This document shows, in pieces, positions 1 to 6,531 of a stretch of DNA of 16,552 bases. The notes under the pieces are model-generated. The model was not told the DNA's origin. It made no database searches and worked only from the letters and a program-made list of their open reading frames with translations. The translations under genes and the position numbers were made by a program. The number at the start of each line of letters is the position of its first letter. The first letter of the stretch is position 1. Source of the DNA: Candidatus Obscuribacterales bacterium (GTDB lineage: Bacteria; Cyanobacteriota; Vampirovibrionia; Obscuribacterales; Obscuribacteraceae); contig JAKFVJ010000357.1 of assembly GCA_021732245.1 (NCBI GenBank), positions 1 through 16,552 of the forward strand, given 5' to 3'.

Positions 1-501
1 GTTCAATTCGTCGTACTTGGAGATAGTTTCAACAGCCACTTTCACTTCGTTGGTTGCCAGCCCCAATCGATGCATTCCAGTATCAACTTTCAAATGAATG
101 CCGGCTTTTTTACCTAACGCCTTTGCTTCAGCAGCTATTTCAGCAATTTGTGAGATAGAACTAACAGTCAATGAAAGTCCTGATTCAAGCGCTGTTCTTA
201 TCGCCCAGACAGGGCAAGGTCCCAACACTAAAACCGGAACTTTGGCTCCGGCTGCCAACAATTGGCAACCTTCATCAACCGAAGCGACACCAAATGCGTC
301 CACACCGGAGGCCTGCAAAACTGGAGTCAATTCCAGAGCGCCATGCCCGTAAGCATCGCCTTTTACAACGGCCATTAACTGCGTGCCGGATTTGAGCCAG
401 CTCTTTATTTGGCTCAAGTTGTATTCAATTGCATTGAGGTCAATTTCGACCCAGGCATCGCGCCGAACCGAAGTCTGGCTTGGCTGTGAAGATGTCAGCA
501 T
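1..501 (-). CDS. alr: Alanine racemase, N-terminal part (runs off the left edge)
   Basis: PLP-dependent racemase that interconverts L- and D-alanine in the cytoplasm, supplying D-Ala for peptidoglycan. Reading the minus strand from ATG at 501-499 gives 167 uninterrupted codons starting MLTSSQPSQTSVRRDAWVEI. The family hallmarks are visible: the N-terminal WVEIDLNAIEYNL strand and the cofactor motif VVKGDAYGHG at residues 45-54, where Lys47 should form the PLP aldimine. Most homologues have VVKADAYGHG, so Gly48 is a mild variant. Further on, a GVASVDEG segment and KVDTGMHRLG near residue 150 fit the TIM-barrel half. The C-terminal domain with the catalytic Tyr lies outside the window. The start has only a weak GAGAAA-like ribosome site; an in-frame TTG two codons upstream is a possible alternative. 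It diverges from the HU gene. Identification is firm; the exact start is less so. Confidence 0.95.
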   Translation of the reverse strand, partial: MLTSSQPSQTSVRRDAWVEIDLNAIEYNLSQIKSWLKSGTQLMAVVKGDAYGHGALELTPVLQASGVDAFGVASVDEGCQLLAAGAKVPVLVLGPCPVWAIRTALESGLSLTVSSISQIAEIAAEAKALGKKAGIHLKVDTGMHRLGLATNEVKVAVETISKYDELN

Positions 502-574
502 TAGCAATTTCTCGAAATCGGAAAATCAATTCCAGGCTTGTCGTAACAGGAGTTTATGCTAGCATTGCAGGCAG

Positions 575-662
575 CCATATCACTTGAGATTTCTAGCAGA
601 TATGGACTATCTGGTGTAAAAACAGACACCAGGAGTTAAATACCGTTTAAGCACAAACGGTA
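575..662 (+). promoter_or_regulatory. Structured leader of the HU gene: three consecutive inverted repeats
   Basis: The 217-base space between alr and the HU gene holds three perfect inverted repeats just ahead of the HU ribosome site. They are CCATATC 575-581 with GATATGG 599-605 (17-base spacer); CTGGTGT 611-617 with ACACCAG 626-632 (8-base loop); and TACCGTTT 641-648 with AAACGGTA 655-662 (6-base loop). A shorter competing pair, AGATA 598-602 with TATCT 608-612, overlaps the first two. None has a run of T after it, so they do not look like terminators. I infer a folded 5' leader or protein-binding sites controlling HU. No convincing -35/-10 pair could be assigned in this space. Confidence 0.5.
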
Positions 663-718
663 GATGGCATCCAGCAGCAGGCATCCCGAGACTAAAATTC
701 CCTAGGAGTATTTGAGCC

Positions 719-1000
719 TTGAATAAAGCCGAACTAGTCGACATCGTAGCCAAAGAAGCCGAGACGACCAAAAAAGACGCCGAACAGGTGATCAATAAGA
801 TGATGGATACCATCGTCAGAGAAGTTTCCCGTGGTGAGAAAGTCACCTTGGTAGGCTTCGGTACATTTGAATTGCGCCAGCGCAAAGCACGCACCGGTCG
901 CAATCCAAAGACCAACGAACCATTGCACATTCCAGCTAAGCGCGTACCAGGATTTCGCGTAGGCAAAGAATTCAGCGAAGCTGTAAACAAAAAGAAATAG
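719..1000 (+). CDS. hup: HU-type DNA-binding (nucleoid) protein
   Basis: A 93-residue histone-like protein that binds and bends DNA as a dimer in the nucleoid. The full HU/IHF fold is present: the helical MNKAELVDIVAKEAETTKK start, the core GFGTFELRQRKARTGRNP at residues 46-63, and the flexible arm RNPKTNEPLHIPAKRVP, with Pro63 in the place of the arm-tip proline that intercalates into DNA. It ends in a short KKK tail; family length is about 90. The start is TTG at 719, chosen because AGGAG at 704-708 is correctly spaced and the protein begins exactly as HU proteins do (M/L-N-K-A-E-L). HU rather than IHF is favoured by the sequence being general and the gene standing alone. It is preceded by a strongly structured leader. 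Confidence 0.96.
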   Translation: MNKAELVDIVAKEAETTKKDAEQVINKMMDTIVREVSRGEKVTLVGFGTFELRQRKARTGRNPKTNEPLHIPAKRVPGFRVGKEFSEAVNKKK

Positions 1001-1022
1001 CTTCAAACGTCGCCGACAGCAC

Positions 1023-1122
1023 GAAGCGATGCAAGAGCTGCGATGAGCAGGTCGCTAGCAGAGCGAACCAGTGATGCCGGACGGCAAGCGAAGGTGAAGG
1101 CAAAGCCGAAACCGGAGCGTTA
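1023..1122 (+). repeat. Dispersed repeat, copy A (upstream of the Gfo/Idh/MocA gene)
   Basis: About 100 bases running from GAAGCGATGC to GGAGCGTTA are recognisably the same element as 14017-14114, in the same orientation relative to the following gene. By eye the two align at roughly three-quarters identity with a few small gaps. A short stem CTGC 1038-1041 / GCAG 1047-1050 closes a GATGA loop that is identical in copy B. A second stem, TCGCT 1052-1056 / AGCGA 1062-1066, is also shared. The copy ends 15 bases before the TTG start of the next gene, whose ribosome site (AAGGGGG, 1126-1132) lies just outside it. Function unknown; see findings. Confidence 0.8.
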
Positions 1123-1137
1123 CAAAAGGGGGTCCCA

Positions 1138-2124
1138 TTGGAGTTACCAAAAGTTGCTGTAATCGGTTGCGGAAACTGGGGTAAAAACCTCGTCCGCAAT
1201 TTTCACCAGCAAGGCGCACTTGCCACAGTCTGTGATGCTGATGCAAAAAGACTTGAGATGGTGCGTCGCGAGCATCCTGGTATCACTGTCACGCAAAATT
1301 TTGACAGTGTACTGGCAGACAAAAACGTTAGTGCAATCGTGGTAGCAACACCATCTGATAGTCACTTTCCAATTGCTCGGCAAGCACTTTTGGCAGGCAA
1401 GCATGTGTACGTGGAAAAACCACTTGCTCGTGATGTATCCCATGCAAGAGAACTGGATGATTTAGCAACAAAGAACAACCTTATTCTCATGGTTGGACAC
1501 CTGTTGCTTTACCATCCTGCTGTTAATTGCTTGAAGCAGTTAATTGCCTCTGGTGAGTTGGGTGAATTGCGTTTTGTCCGCTCGGACAGAATGAATTTCA
1601 ACACCTCCAGACGCGACTGGTCTGTTTTGTGGGATTTAGCGCCACACGATATTTCCATGATGAGTTACTTGCTTGATTGTGAGAACACGGAAGTTCAACG
1701 TGTTGGCGGTTGGGATACGCAAAGCGATGACATCGTTGATGTTGCTTATCTCGATTTAGCGTTTCCATTCAACGGCAAAATTATTCCTGGTCAAATTCGC
1801 AATTCGTGGATAGATCCACAAAAGCTTGTGCGCTTGACGGTAAACGGCACGCTCAAAACTGCCGTTTTGAATGATGCTCAAGTGGAAAACAAACTTTCAC
1901 TGCACAGTCAGACATCGGAAGGTCGTATGATTGTCGAGTATCCTTCCTATCCCGATATCGAGCCCTTGCATTTGGAGTGCGAGCACTTCCTCAAGTGTTT
2001 GATGACAGGTGAGCGTCCACGTACAGATGCAAACAACGCATATCAAGTTGTGCGCATCCTTGCCGATGTGGAAAAACGCTTAACTAAGCGTCCCTCGCAA
2101 AAGCAGCCGGCGGCAATTACATAA
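1138..2124 (+). CDS. Gfo/Idh/MocA-family NAD(P)-dependent oxidoreductase
   Basis: A 328-residue cytoplasmic dehydrogenase of the family that oxidises or reduces a hydroxyl on sugars, inositols or nucleotide sugars. The N-terminal Rossmann fold is clear: KVAVIGCGNWG with the GxGxxG glycines at residues 10, 12 and 15. VATPSDSH near 69-76 and the family-defining EKP at 93-95 follow. The substrate domain carries GHLLLYHPA (120-128) and WDLAPHDI (165-172), where the His/Asp pair is normally catalytic. These features resemble nucleotide-sugar dehydrogenases of the WlbA/WbpB type, but the substrate cannot be fixed from sequence. The start is TTG 1138 behind a good AAGGGGG site; starting there puts the Rossmann strand at the usual distance from the N-terminus. 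It stands alone between HU and a tRNA, with no glycosylation genes adjacent. Confidence 0.92.
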   Translation: MELPKVAVIGCGNWGKNLVRNFHQQGALATVCDADAKRLEMVRREHPGITVTQNFDSVLADKNVSAIVVATPSDSHFPIARQALLAGKHVYVEKPLARDVSHARELDDLATKNNLILMVGHLLLYHPAVNCLKQLIASGELGELRFVRSDRMNFNTSRRDWSVLWDLAPHDISMMSYLLDCENTEVQRVGGWDTQSDDIVDVAYLDLAFPFNGKIIPGQIRNSWIDPQKLVRLTVNGTLKTAVLNDAQVENKLSLHSQTSEGRMIVEYPSYPDIEPLHLECEHFLKCLMTGERPRTDANNAYQVVRILADVEKRLTKRPSQKQPAAIT

Positions 2125-2145
2125 TCGAATCATTTCGATTTTGTT
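2123..2145 (+). terminator. Probable weak intrinsic terminator after the oxidoreductase gene
   Basis: A 7-bp stem AATCGAA (2123-2129) / TTCGATT (2134-2140) with TCAT loop begins inside the stop codon and is followed by TTGTTG. It is AT-rich, so termination would be inefficient; the position right at the gene end supports the call. Confidence 0.45.
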
Positions 2146-2177
2146 GAGGTAGTGGCATAGTCCGCACCTATTGGCGC

Positions 2178-2183
2178 TATAAT
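2178..2183 (+). promoter_or_regulatory. -10 element (TATAAT) of the tRNA-Gly promoter
   Basis: A perfect TATAAT lies 23 bases ahead of the tRNA 5' end, the right distance for a short leader removed by RNase P. No good -35 is seen 16-18 bases upstream. Confidence 0.6.
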
Positions 2184-2206
2184 CTGATACTGCAATCTAC
2201 CATTAT

Positions 2207-2281
2207 GCGGGAGTAATTCAGTGGTAGAATGTCTCCTTGCCAAGGAGAATGTCGCGAGTTCGAGCCTCGTCTCCCGCTCCA
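2207..2281 (+). tRNA. tRNA-Gly (anticodon GCC)
   Basis: A full cloverleaf can be drawn. The acceptor stem GCGGGAG (2207-2213) pairs without mismatch with CTCCCGC (2271-2277), followed by discriminator T and an encoded CCA (2279-2281). The anticodon stem TCTCC/GGAGA encloses the loop TTGCCAA with GCC at 2239-2241. The T-stem GCGAG/CTCGT encloses TTCGAGC. The D-loop contains the invariant GG of AGTGGTAGA. The anticodon GCC reads GGC and GGU glycine codons. It is a single tRNA gene, not part of a cluster. Confidence 0.98.
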
Positions 2282-2296
2282 TTTTTTATCCGACAC

Positions 2297-2329
2297 ACAC
2301 AACTTAGGTCATCTTTGACCTGTGTTTTT
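2297..2329 (+). terminator. Rho-independent terminator after tRNA-Gly
   Basis: Stem AGGTCA (2306-2311) / TGACCT (2316-2321) with TCTT loop, extended by ACAC/GTGT across a small bulge, then TTTTT. It is placed 16 bases after the tRNA, ending its transcript. Confidence 0.75.
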
Positions 2330-2343
2330 CGGCTTTTTTGAAG

Positions 2344-2390
2344 CTAGCCTGCAATTGGCTAGGTTGGCGCCCCAGTCAAGAGATCGGGGC
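2344..2390 (+). other. Two stem-loops ahead of the small membrane-protein gene
   Basis: CTAGCC 2344-2349 pairs with GGCTAG 2357-2362 (7-base loop), and GCCCC 2369-2373 pairs with GGGGC 2386-2390 (12-base loop). They lie upstream of the -10-like TATATT at 2423-2428, so they are probably DNA-level or read-through RNA structures rather than part of the mRNA leader. Function unknown. Confidence 0.3.
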
Positions 2391-2422
2391 ACATGTTCTC
2401 TTTATATGAAAAAATTCTCTGC

Positions 2423-2428
2423 TATATT
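2423..2428 (+). promoter_or_regulatory. Candidate -10 element (TATATT) for the small membrane-protein gene
   Basis: TATATT sits in an AT-rich patch about 50 bases ahead of the ATG at 2474. It shares the GC-TA-start context of the tRNA and tig candidate -10 boxes. No clear -35 was found. Confidence 0.35.
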
Positions 2429-2473
2429 AACTAATGGAAGTTCGGGGTTTGGGTTTGGCGCGGAGGCGCAAAA

Positions 2474-2941
2474 ATGACTGAAGAGAAGAAGGCCGACGAA
2501 GTAACCGGCTCTGCGGATACAGTCAAGATGTCTGCCGATCAAATCATTAAGCGCAGATCGCGCTGGCAGAGTAGTTTAGCGGCTTTGCGCTACATAGACG
2601 GCATTACCAAAGACCACGAAGTAAAACTCCGCGACACCGACAGAGCGACCAGCTTGGCGCTATTGGTAGTCTGCGTGTTCGCCTGTATTTCCATGTTTGT
2701 ACCTCAACTTTCTTCGCATCGCATACCCTTGGTCGGCGCGGCAGACGTACTTTTAGGGTTGACCCTTCTAACTCACGTTGCCAATAGATTTGGAATTCTA
2801 ACCACTCTAACGCCAAGACAGGCAGTGCTCGTCTGGCAGCTAATGATGGGGTCCAGCCTCATCGGTGTCTTCATGGCCATCAATCTTGGCATCGTCATTT
2901 GCCTTGTGATCGCAAAGACACAGATTGTAATTCCCAGGTAA
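2474..2941 (+). CDS. Small membrane protein of unknown function (three predicted helices)
   Basis: 155 residues, family not recognised. The first ~57 residues are charged and cytoplasm-like (MTEEKKADEV, then a basic RRSRW patch at 28-32). Three hydrophobic segments follow: about 58-76 (LALLVVCVFACISMFVP), 84-103 (VGAADVLLGLTLLTHVANRF) and 117-147 (VWQLMMGSSLIGVFMAINLG and onward). The last is long enough to include a re-entrant or kinked part. A loop with HRIP joins the first two. There is no signal peptide and no catalytic motif. The ATG at 2474 has an excellent GGAGG site at 2462-2466. It stands alone between the tRNA terminator and tig. It is judged a real gene from the strong ribosome site and coherent membrane topology; no function is proposed. 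Confidence 0.8.
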   Translation: MTEEKKADEVTGSADTVKMSADQIIKRRSRWQSSLAALRYIDGITKDHEVKLRDTDRATSLALLVVCVFACISMFVPQLSSHRIPLVGAADVLLGLTLLTHVANRFGILTTLTPRQAVLVWQLMMGSSLIGVFMAINLGIVICLVIAKTQIVIPR

Positions 2942-2970
2942 TAATGGGGCGTTCAGCCCTCTTGGCGTGC

Positions 2971-3081
2971 TAAAATTGCCGGATTGAAGTCGTGGCGATG
3001 TCTTTGTCTTGCTTAGGTTTTCACCTAGGCGGCATGAGTACCTCACCGACAGTCAGGTCGCTCTATGCGACCGCAGTTTTT
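2971..3081 (+). promoter_or_regulatory. Leader region of tig with two hairpins, one terminator-like
   Basis: A -10-like TAAAAT at 2971-2976 is followed by a hairpin with GCTTAGGT 3011-3018 and ACCTAGGC 3023-3030 (TTTC loop, one G-T pair). A perfect 6-bp GC-rich hairpin GGTCGC 3056-3061 / GCGACC 3067-3072 comes next, with TTTTT at 3077-3081. The second hairpin ends about 25 bases before the tig ATG and could end read-through from upstream or act as an attenuator. The ATG at 3065 falls in its loop, which argues against that codon as the tig start. Confidence 0.45.
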
Positions 3082-3106
3082 GAACTCAGATAAAGGAAGT
3101 AGAAGA

Positions 3107-4423
3107 ATGAAGGTCAGCCTGGAAAAGAAGGGTCAAAATGTCGTTTCTTTGGCCGTTGAAATTGAAGCCGATCGCGCGCAGAAAGCCTACGATCAAGCCT
3201 GCCGCCAACTAAGTCAAAAGGTTAATATCCCTGGCTTCCGCAAAGGCAAGGCTCCCAAGAATGTCATCGAAAAGACTTTGGGTCCGGACTACATTAAGCG
3301 CGAAACTCTCGAGCACTTAATTCCGCAACTCATCGGCAGCGCTATAACCGAGAAAGAACTCGACGTTATTACCGAGCCGGAAGTTGACAGCCTCAATTTT
3401 GAATTGGGTCAACCACTTTCTTTTACCGCGCAATTTGAAGTTCGCCCGGAAGTAACCCTGGGCAACTACAAGGGTGTTTCCGTTGAAGTTGGCGAAGCAA
3501 CCATGAAGGACGAAGCATTAGAGACAGTACTCAAGCAACTAGCTGAGTCCAAGGCTACGCTTAAGGAAATTCCAGACCGCAAAATCGCCATGGGCGACAC
3601 TGTCATCATCGACTTCGAATGTCACTATGACGGCAAGCCTATTGAAGGTGGCAAAGCTGAAGGCTTAATGCTCGAAATGGGTGAAGGCAATTTCTTTGAA
3701 GGCTTCTGCGAGCAACTAGCCGGTGCTGAACCAAACAAGGAAAAAGATGTCAACGTCACGTTCCCGGAAAATTACCGCAACAAAGACCTCGCTGGAAAAG
3801 CAGCCATTTTCAAGGTGACAGTAAAAGGTCTTCGCGAAAAGACTTTGCCTGATATCAATGATGAATTGGCAAAAGCCATCGGCATGGAGTCACTCGACAA
3901 GCTTAAGGAAGCGATTAACGAGCGCCTCACAGCTGAAGTTAAAGAAGAAAATGACGCTCGCGCACAAAAGGCTGTCGTTGAAAAAGTTGTCGAAGGCGCA
4001 AAAGTAGACTTGCCGGACACAATGGTTGAACGCGAAACAAACATGCTCGTGCAGCAGAATCGTCAAGCTCTTGAACGCGCCGGTCAGTCATGGGAAGAGT
4101 TTGAAAAATCAGACGGCTTCAAAACCATGAAAGACGAGAAAGACAAAGAAGCTCGCCAGCGCATTGCAACGAGCCTCGTTTTGGGCGCCATCGTGCGCGC
4201 AGAGAAATTAATCGTCGAAGACAAGGACCTATATCCACACTTCGCGGAACTAGCGCAGATGTACAACGTCCCATTAGAGAAGGTGGTCAACAACGCTGAA
4301 ATTCGCCGCAAGGTGATGGAAGAAACCTTGGCTTCCAAGGTTGTGGAGTTCCTGATGAACTCGGCGGAAATTAAATATGTTGCCGAGAAGGAGTCTGACA
4401 AGCAAAAAGTCTTGGCTAAGTAG
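3107..4423 (+). CDS. tig: Trigger factor (ribosome-associated chaperone and peptidyl-prolyl isomerase)
   Basis: 438-residue cytoplasmic chaperone that docks at the ribosomal exit tunnel and shields nascent chains. The ribosome-binding signature GFRKGKAPK is at residues 43-51. The FKBP-type isomerase domain spans about 160-242 (GDTVIIDFECHYDGKPIEGG, then FFEGFCEQLAGA). A long, charged, helical C-terminal domain continues to the end and forms the substrate cradle in the family. Length matches the usual 430-450. I prefer ATG 3107 over the in-frame ATG 3065, because AAGGAAG (3093-3099) is correctly spaced before 3107, trigger factors begin MxVxLEK, and 3065 lies in a hairpin loop. It heads the tig-clpP-clpX order found in many bacteria. 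A 106-base gap with its own promoter-like signals separates it from clpP, so co-transcription is not assured. Confidence 0.97.
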   Translation: MKVSLEKKGQNVVSLAVEIEADRAQKAYDQACRQLSQKVNIPGFRKGKAPKNVIEKTLGPDYIKRETLEHLIPQLIGSAITEKELDVITEPEVDSLNFELGQPLSFTAQFEVRPEVTLGNYKGVSVEVGEATMKDEALETVLKQLAESKATLKEIPDRKIAMGDTVIIDFECHYDGKPIEGGKAEGLMLEMGEGNFFEGFCEQLAGAEPNKEKDVNVTFPENYRNKDLAGKAAIFKVTVKGLREKTLPDINDELAKAIGMESLDKLKEAINERLTAEVKEENDARAQKAVVEKVVEGAKVDLPDTMVERETNMLVQQNRQALERAGQSWEEFEKSDGFKTMKDEKDKEARQRIATSLVLGAIVRAEKLIVEDKDLYPHFAELAQMYNVPLEKVVNNAEIRRKVMEETLASKVVEFLMNSAEIKYVAEKESDKQKVLAK

Positions 4424-4426
4424 TGC

Positions 4427-4490
4427 CTGTCACCAATATAATATTGACAGAAACTTTTAAGGTAGTATTGTGGCCGTAGAGACGGCAATA
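4427..4490 (+). promoter_or_regulatory. clpP promoter region with inverted repeat and hairpin
   Basis: TTGACA at 4444-4449 and TATTGT at 4466-4471 with 16-base spacing form a plausible sigma-70-type promoter. A perfect TATAAT also lies at 4437-4442. The inverted repeat CTGTCA 4427-4432 / TGACAG 4445-4450 straddles the TATAAT and covers the -35, so it could be an operator. At the expected transcription start is a hairpin GCCGT 4473-4477 / ACGGC 4482-4486 (AGAG loop), extended by TATT/AATA, followed by a pyrimidine run (CCTTTTCTT). The hairpin may instead be the tig terminator. No CIRCE element or CtsR-type heptamer repeats were found. Confidence 0.5.
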
Positions 4491-4529
4491 TCCTTTTCTT
4501 ATATAGCTAAGCGCAAGAGGTAGTTCTAA

Positions 4530-5207
4530 ATGAGGCAATTTCAAACACCGTCCTATAAACAGTTGTACGATATCTGGAGTGCGTCCGGAATTGATCCGAC
4601 GTCCTACTATCCGCCAACAGTTATCGAGACCACTGCTCGTGGTGAACGTGCCTTCGATATTTTCTCCCGCTTGCTGCGTGAGCGTATTGTTTTTCTAGGT
4701 ACCCCAGTTGATGACACTGTTGCCAACTTAATCGTTGCGCAGTTGCTTCTGCTGGAAGGTGAAGATCCGGAAAAGGACATTCGTTTATACATTAACTCTC
4801 CAGGCGGATCCGTTACTGCAGGCTTGGCAATTTATGACACCATGCAGCACATCCGCTCGGAAGTTTCCACAATTTGTCTTGGACAAGCAGCTTCAATGGG
4901 CGCCTTCCTTTTAGCTGGTGGCGCAAAAGGTAAGCGTCTTGCATTGCCACATTCCCGCATCCTTATTCACCAACCACTAGGTGGTGCTCAAGGACAAGCA
5001 ACAGATGTCGAGATTCAAGCTCGCGAAATTATCCGCATCAAGCGTCAGTTGAATGAGCTTATGGCTCACCACACTGGTCAATCCGTAAAACAGATTGAAA
5101 AGGACACTGATCGCGATAACATCATGACCGCCCAAGAAGCCAAAGTGTATGGCTTAGTGGACGATGTAATTCTCAAACTTGACCAACCTAATTTGGCTGC
5201 TGTTTAG
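4530..5207 (+). CDS. clpP: ATP-dependent Clp protease proteolytic subunit ClpP
   Basis: 225-residue serine protease forming the double-heptamer chamber that degrades proteins fed by ClpX. The catalytic triad is complete: Ser122 in GQAASMGA, His147 in ILIHQP and Asp196 in DTDRDN. The Ser-His and His-Asp spacings (25 and 49) equal those of E. coli ClpP. The oxyanion-loop segment INSPGGSVTAG (89-99) is intact. Compared with E. coli, the family core (PPTVIETTARGERAFDI) begins at about residue 28, so the propeptide-like N-terminal part is about a dozen residues longer, with the odd aromatic-rich sequence YKQLYDIWSASGIDPTSYY. ATG 4530 is preceded by AGAGG at 4516-4520. clpX follows after 16 bases, consistent with one transcript. 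Confidence 0.97.
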   Translation: MRQFQTPSYKQLYDIWSASGIDPTSYYPPTVIETTARGERAFDIFSRLLRERIVFLGTPVDDTVANLIVAQLLLLEGEDPEKDIRLYINSPGGSVTAGLAIYDTMQHIRSEVSTICLGQAASMGAFLLAGGAKGKRLALPHSRILIHQPLGGAQGQATDVEIQAREIIRIKRQLNELMAHHTGQSVKQIEKDTDRDNIMTAQEAKVYGLVDDVILKLDQPNLAAV

Positions 5208-5223
5208 AAAGTAGGAGTCCTTA

Positions 5224-6516
5224 ATGGCTAAGCAATCAGATAATCGACTTAAGTGCTCGTTCTGTGGTAAGAGCCAGGACCAGGTCAAAAAGCTAATTGC
5301 TGGACCGGGTGTCTATATTTGCGATGAGTGCGTTGATCTCTGCAATGAAATTCTCGATGAGGAATTAATTGAGGGCACACCGCATCCGGCGCCAACTGAC
5401 AGCCCGGCACCACAATTGGTTGATGTGCCGAAGCCCTTGGAGATTAAGGCGTTTCTTGATCAACACATTGTCGGTCAGACAATGGCCAAGAAAATACTTT
5501 CCGTAGCGGTCTACAACCACTACAAGCGCATAAGCCATAACGCTGAATTATCTGATCAAGTGGAAATTCAAAAGTCCAACATTCTTTTGGTTGGACCAAC
5601 TGGTTCCGGCAAAACACTCTTGGCACAAACATTAGCCAAACTATTGGATGTGCCGTTTGCTGTCGCCGATGCCACCACTTTGACGGAAGCCGGCTACGTA
5701 GGTGAGGACGTGGAAAATATTCTTCTGCGCCTTTATCAAGCGGCAGATTACGATATCAAGAAAGCCGAGCGCGGAATTATCTACATCGATGAAATCGATA
5801 AGATTTCCCGCAAATCGGAAAACACATCTATTACCAGAGATGTCTCCGGTGAAGGTGTGCAACAAGCGTTGCTTAAGATGATCGAAGGCACGGTAGCTAA
5901 CGTTCCGCCACAGGGTGGTCGTAAGCATCCGCACCAAGAATTCATCCAAATCAACACTGCCAACATTCTATTTATATGTGGTGGGGCATTCGTCGGTCTG
6001 GATAAGATTGTCGAATCACGCGTCTCTACCAATCGCAATATAGGATTTGGATCAAACGCTCCGGCAACAGCTCGCGAGCGCGAAGAGCGTGCCAGCAAAA
6101 TCCTCAAGGATCTCATTCCAGACGATTTATTGAAGTTTGGTTTGATTCCGGAGTTTGTCGGACGTATGCCTGTTGTAGCAGTGCTTGAAGCGCTTGATGT
6201 AGAAGCTCTCGTACGCATCTTAATTGAGCCGAAGAATGCCATTCTCAAGCAATATCAACAGCTATTGGCCCTTGATGGTGTTGAACTTAAGTTCGACGAC
6301 GCAGCAAGTCATGCTCTTGCCGAGGAAGCCATCAAGCGTAAGACAGGTGCTCGTGCCTTGCGTGCCATAGTTGAAGAGATCATGCTCGATATCATGTATG
6401 AAGTACCTTCACGCAACGATATTAAGTGCATTGAAATCACAAAAGAGCTGGTAGAAAAACGCTCGTCCGCCGAGCTTCTGGAGCTTAAGCCGAAACTGAA
6501 AGGCGAAATAGCCTAG
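5224..6516 (+). CDS. clpX: ATP-dependent Clp protease ATP-binding subunit ClpX
   Basis: 430-residue AAA+ unfoldase that recognises, unfolds and threads substrates into ClpP. Visible in order: the four-cysteine zinc-binding domain (Cys11, 14, 33, 36); Walker A GPTGSGKT at 124-131; pore loop GYVG at 157-160; Walker B IIYIDE at 185-190; RKHPHQEFIQINT at 233-244; the IGFG loop at 273-276 that docks on ClpP; the arginine-finger region FVGRMPV at 311-317; and the sensor-2 motif GARALR at 375-380. All key residues are present and the length is normal. The start ATG 5224 has AGGAG at 5213-5217. It sits 16 bases after clpP and 15 before lon, so the three are probably co-transcribed. Confidence 0.98.
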   Translation: MAKQSDNRLKCSFCGKSQDQVKKLIAGPGVYICDECVDLCNEILDEELIEGTPHPAPTDSPAPQLVDVPKPLEIKAFLDQHIVGQTMAKKILSVAVYNHYKRISHNAELSDQVEIQKSNILLVGPTGSGKTLLAQTLAKLLDVPFAVADATTLTEAGYVGEDVENILLRLYQAADYDIKKAERGIIYIDEIDKISRKSENTSITRDVSGEGVQQALLKMIEGTVANVPPQGGRKHPHQEFIQINTANILFICGGAFVGLDKIVESRVSTNRNIGFGSNAPATAREREERASKILKDLIPDDLLKFGLIPEFVGRMPVVAVLEALDVEALVRILIEPKNAILKQYQQLLALDGVELKFDDAASHALAEEAIKRKTGARALRAIVEEIMLDIMYEVPSRNDIKCIEITKELVEKRSSAELLELKPKLKGEIA

Positions 6517-6531
6517 TCCTAAGTCAAAACT

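Noticed and set aside
98..352. 84-residue plus-strand open frame
   Set aside because: It is antisense to the clear alanine racemase reading frame and has no domain of its own.
607..990. 127-residue open frame antisense to the HU gene
   Set aside because: It lies opposite a certain HU gene, has no recognisable domain and no good ribosome site; it is a shadow of HU codon structure.
3065..3106. Upstream in-frame ATG for trigger factor
   Set aside because: It falls in the loop of a hairpin, has no ribosome site, and the extra residues do not match trigger-factor N-termini, whereas ATG 3107 has both supports.
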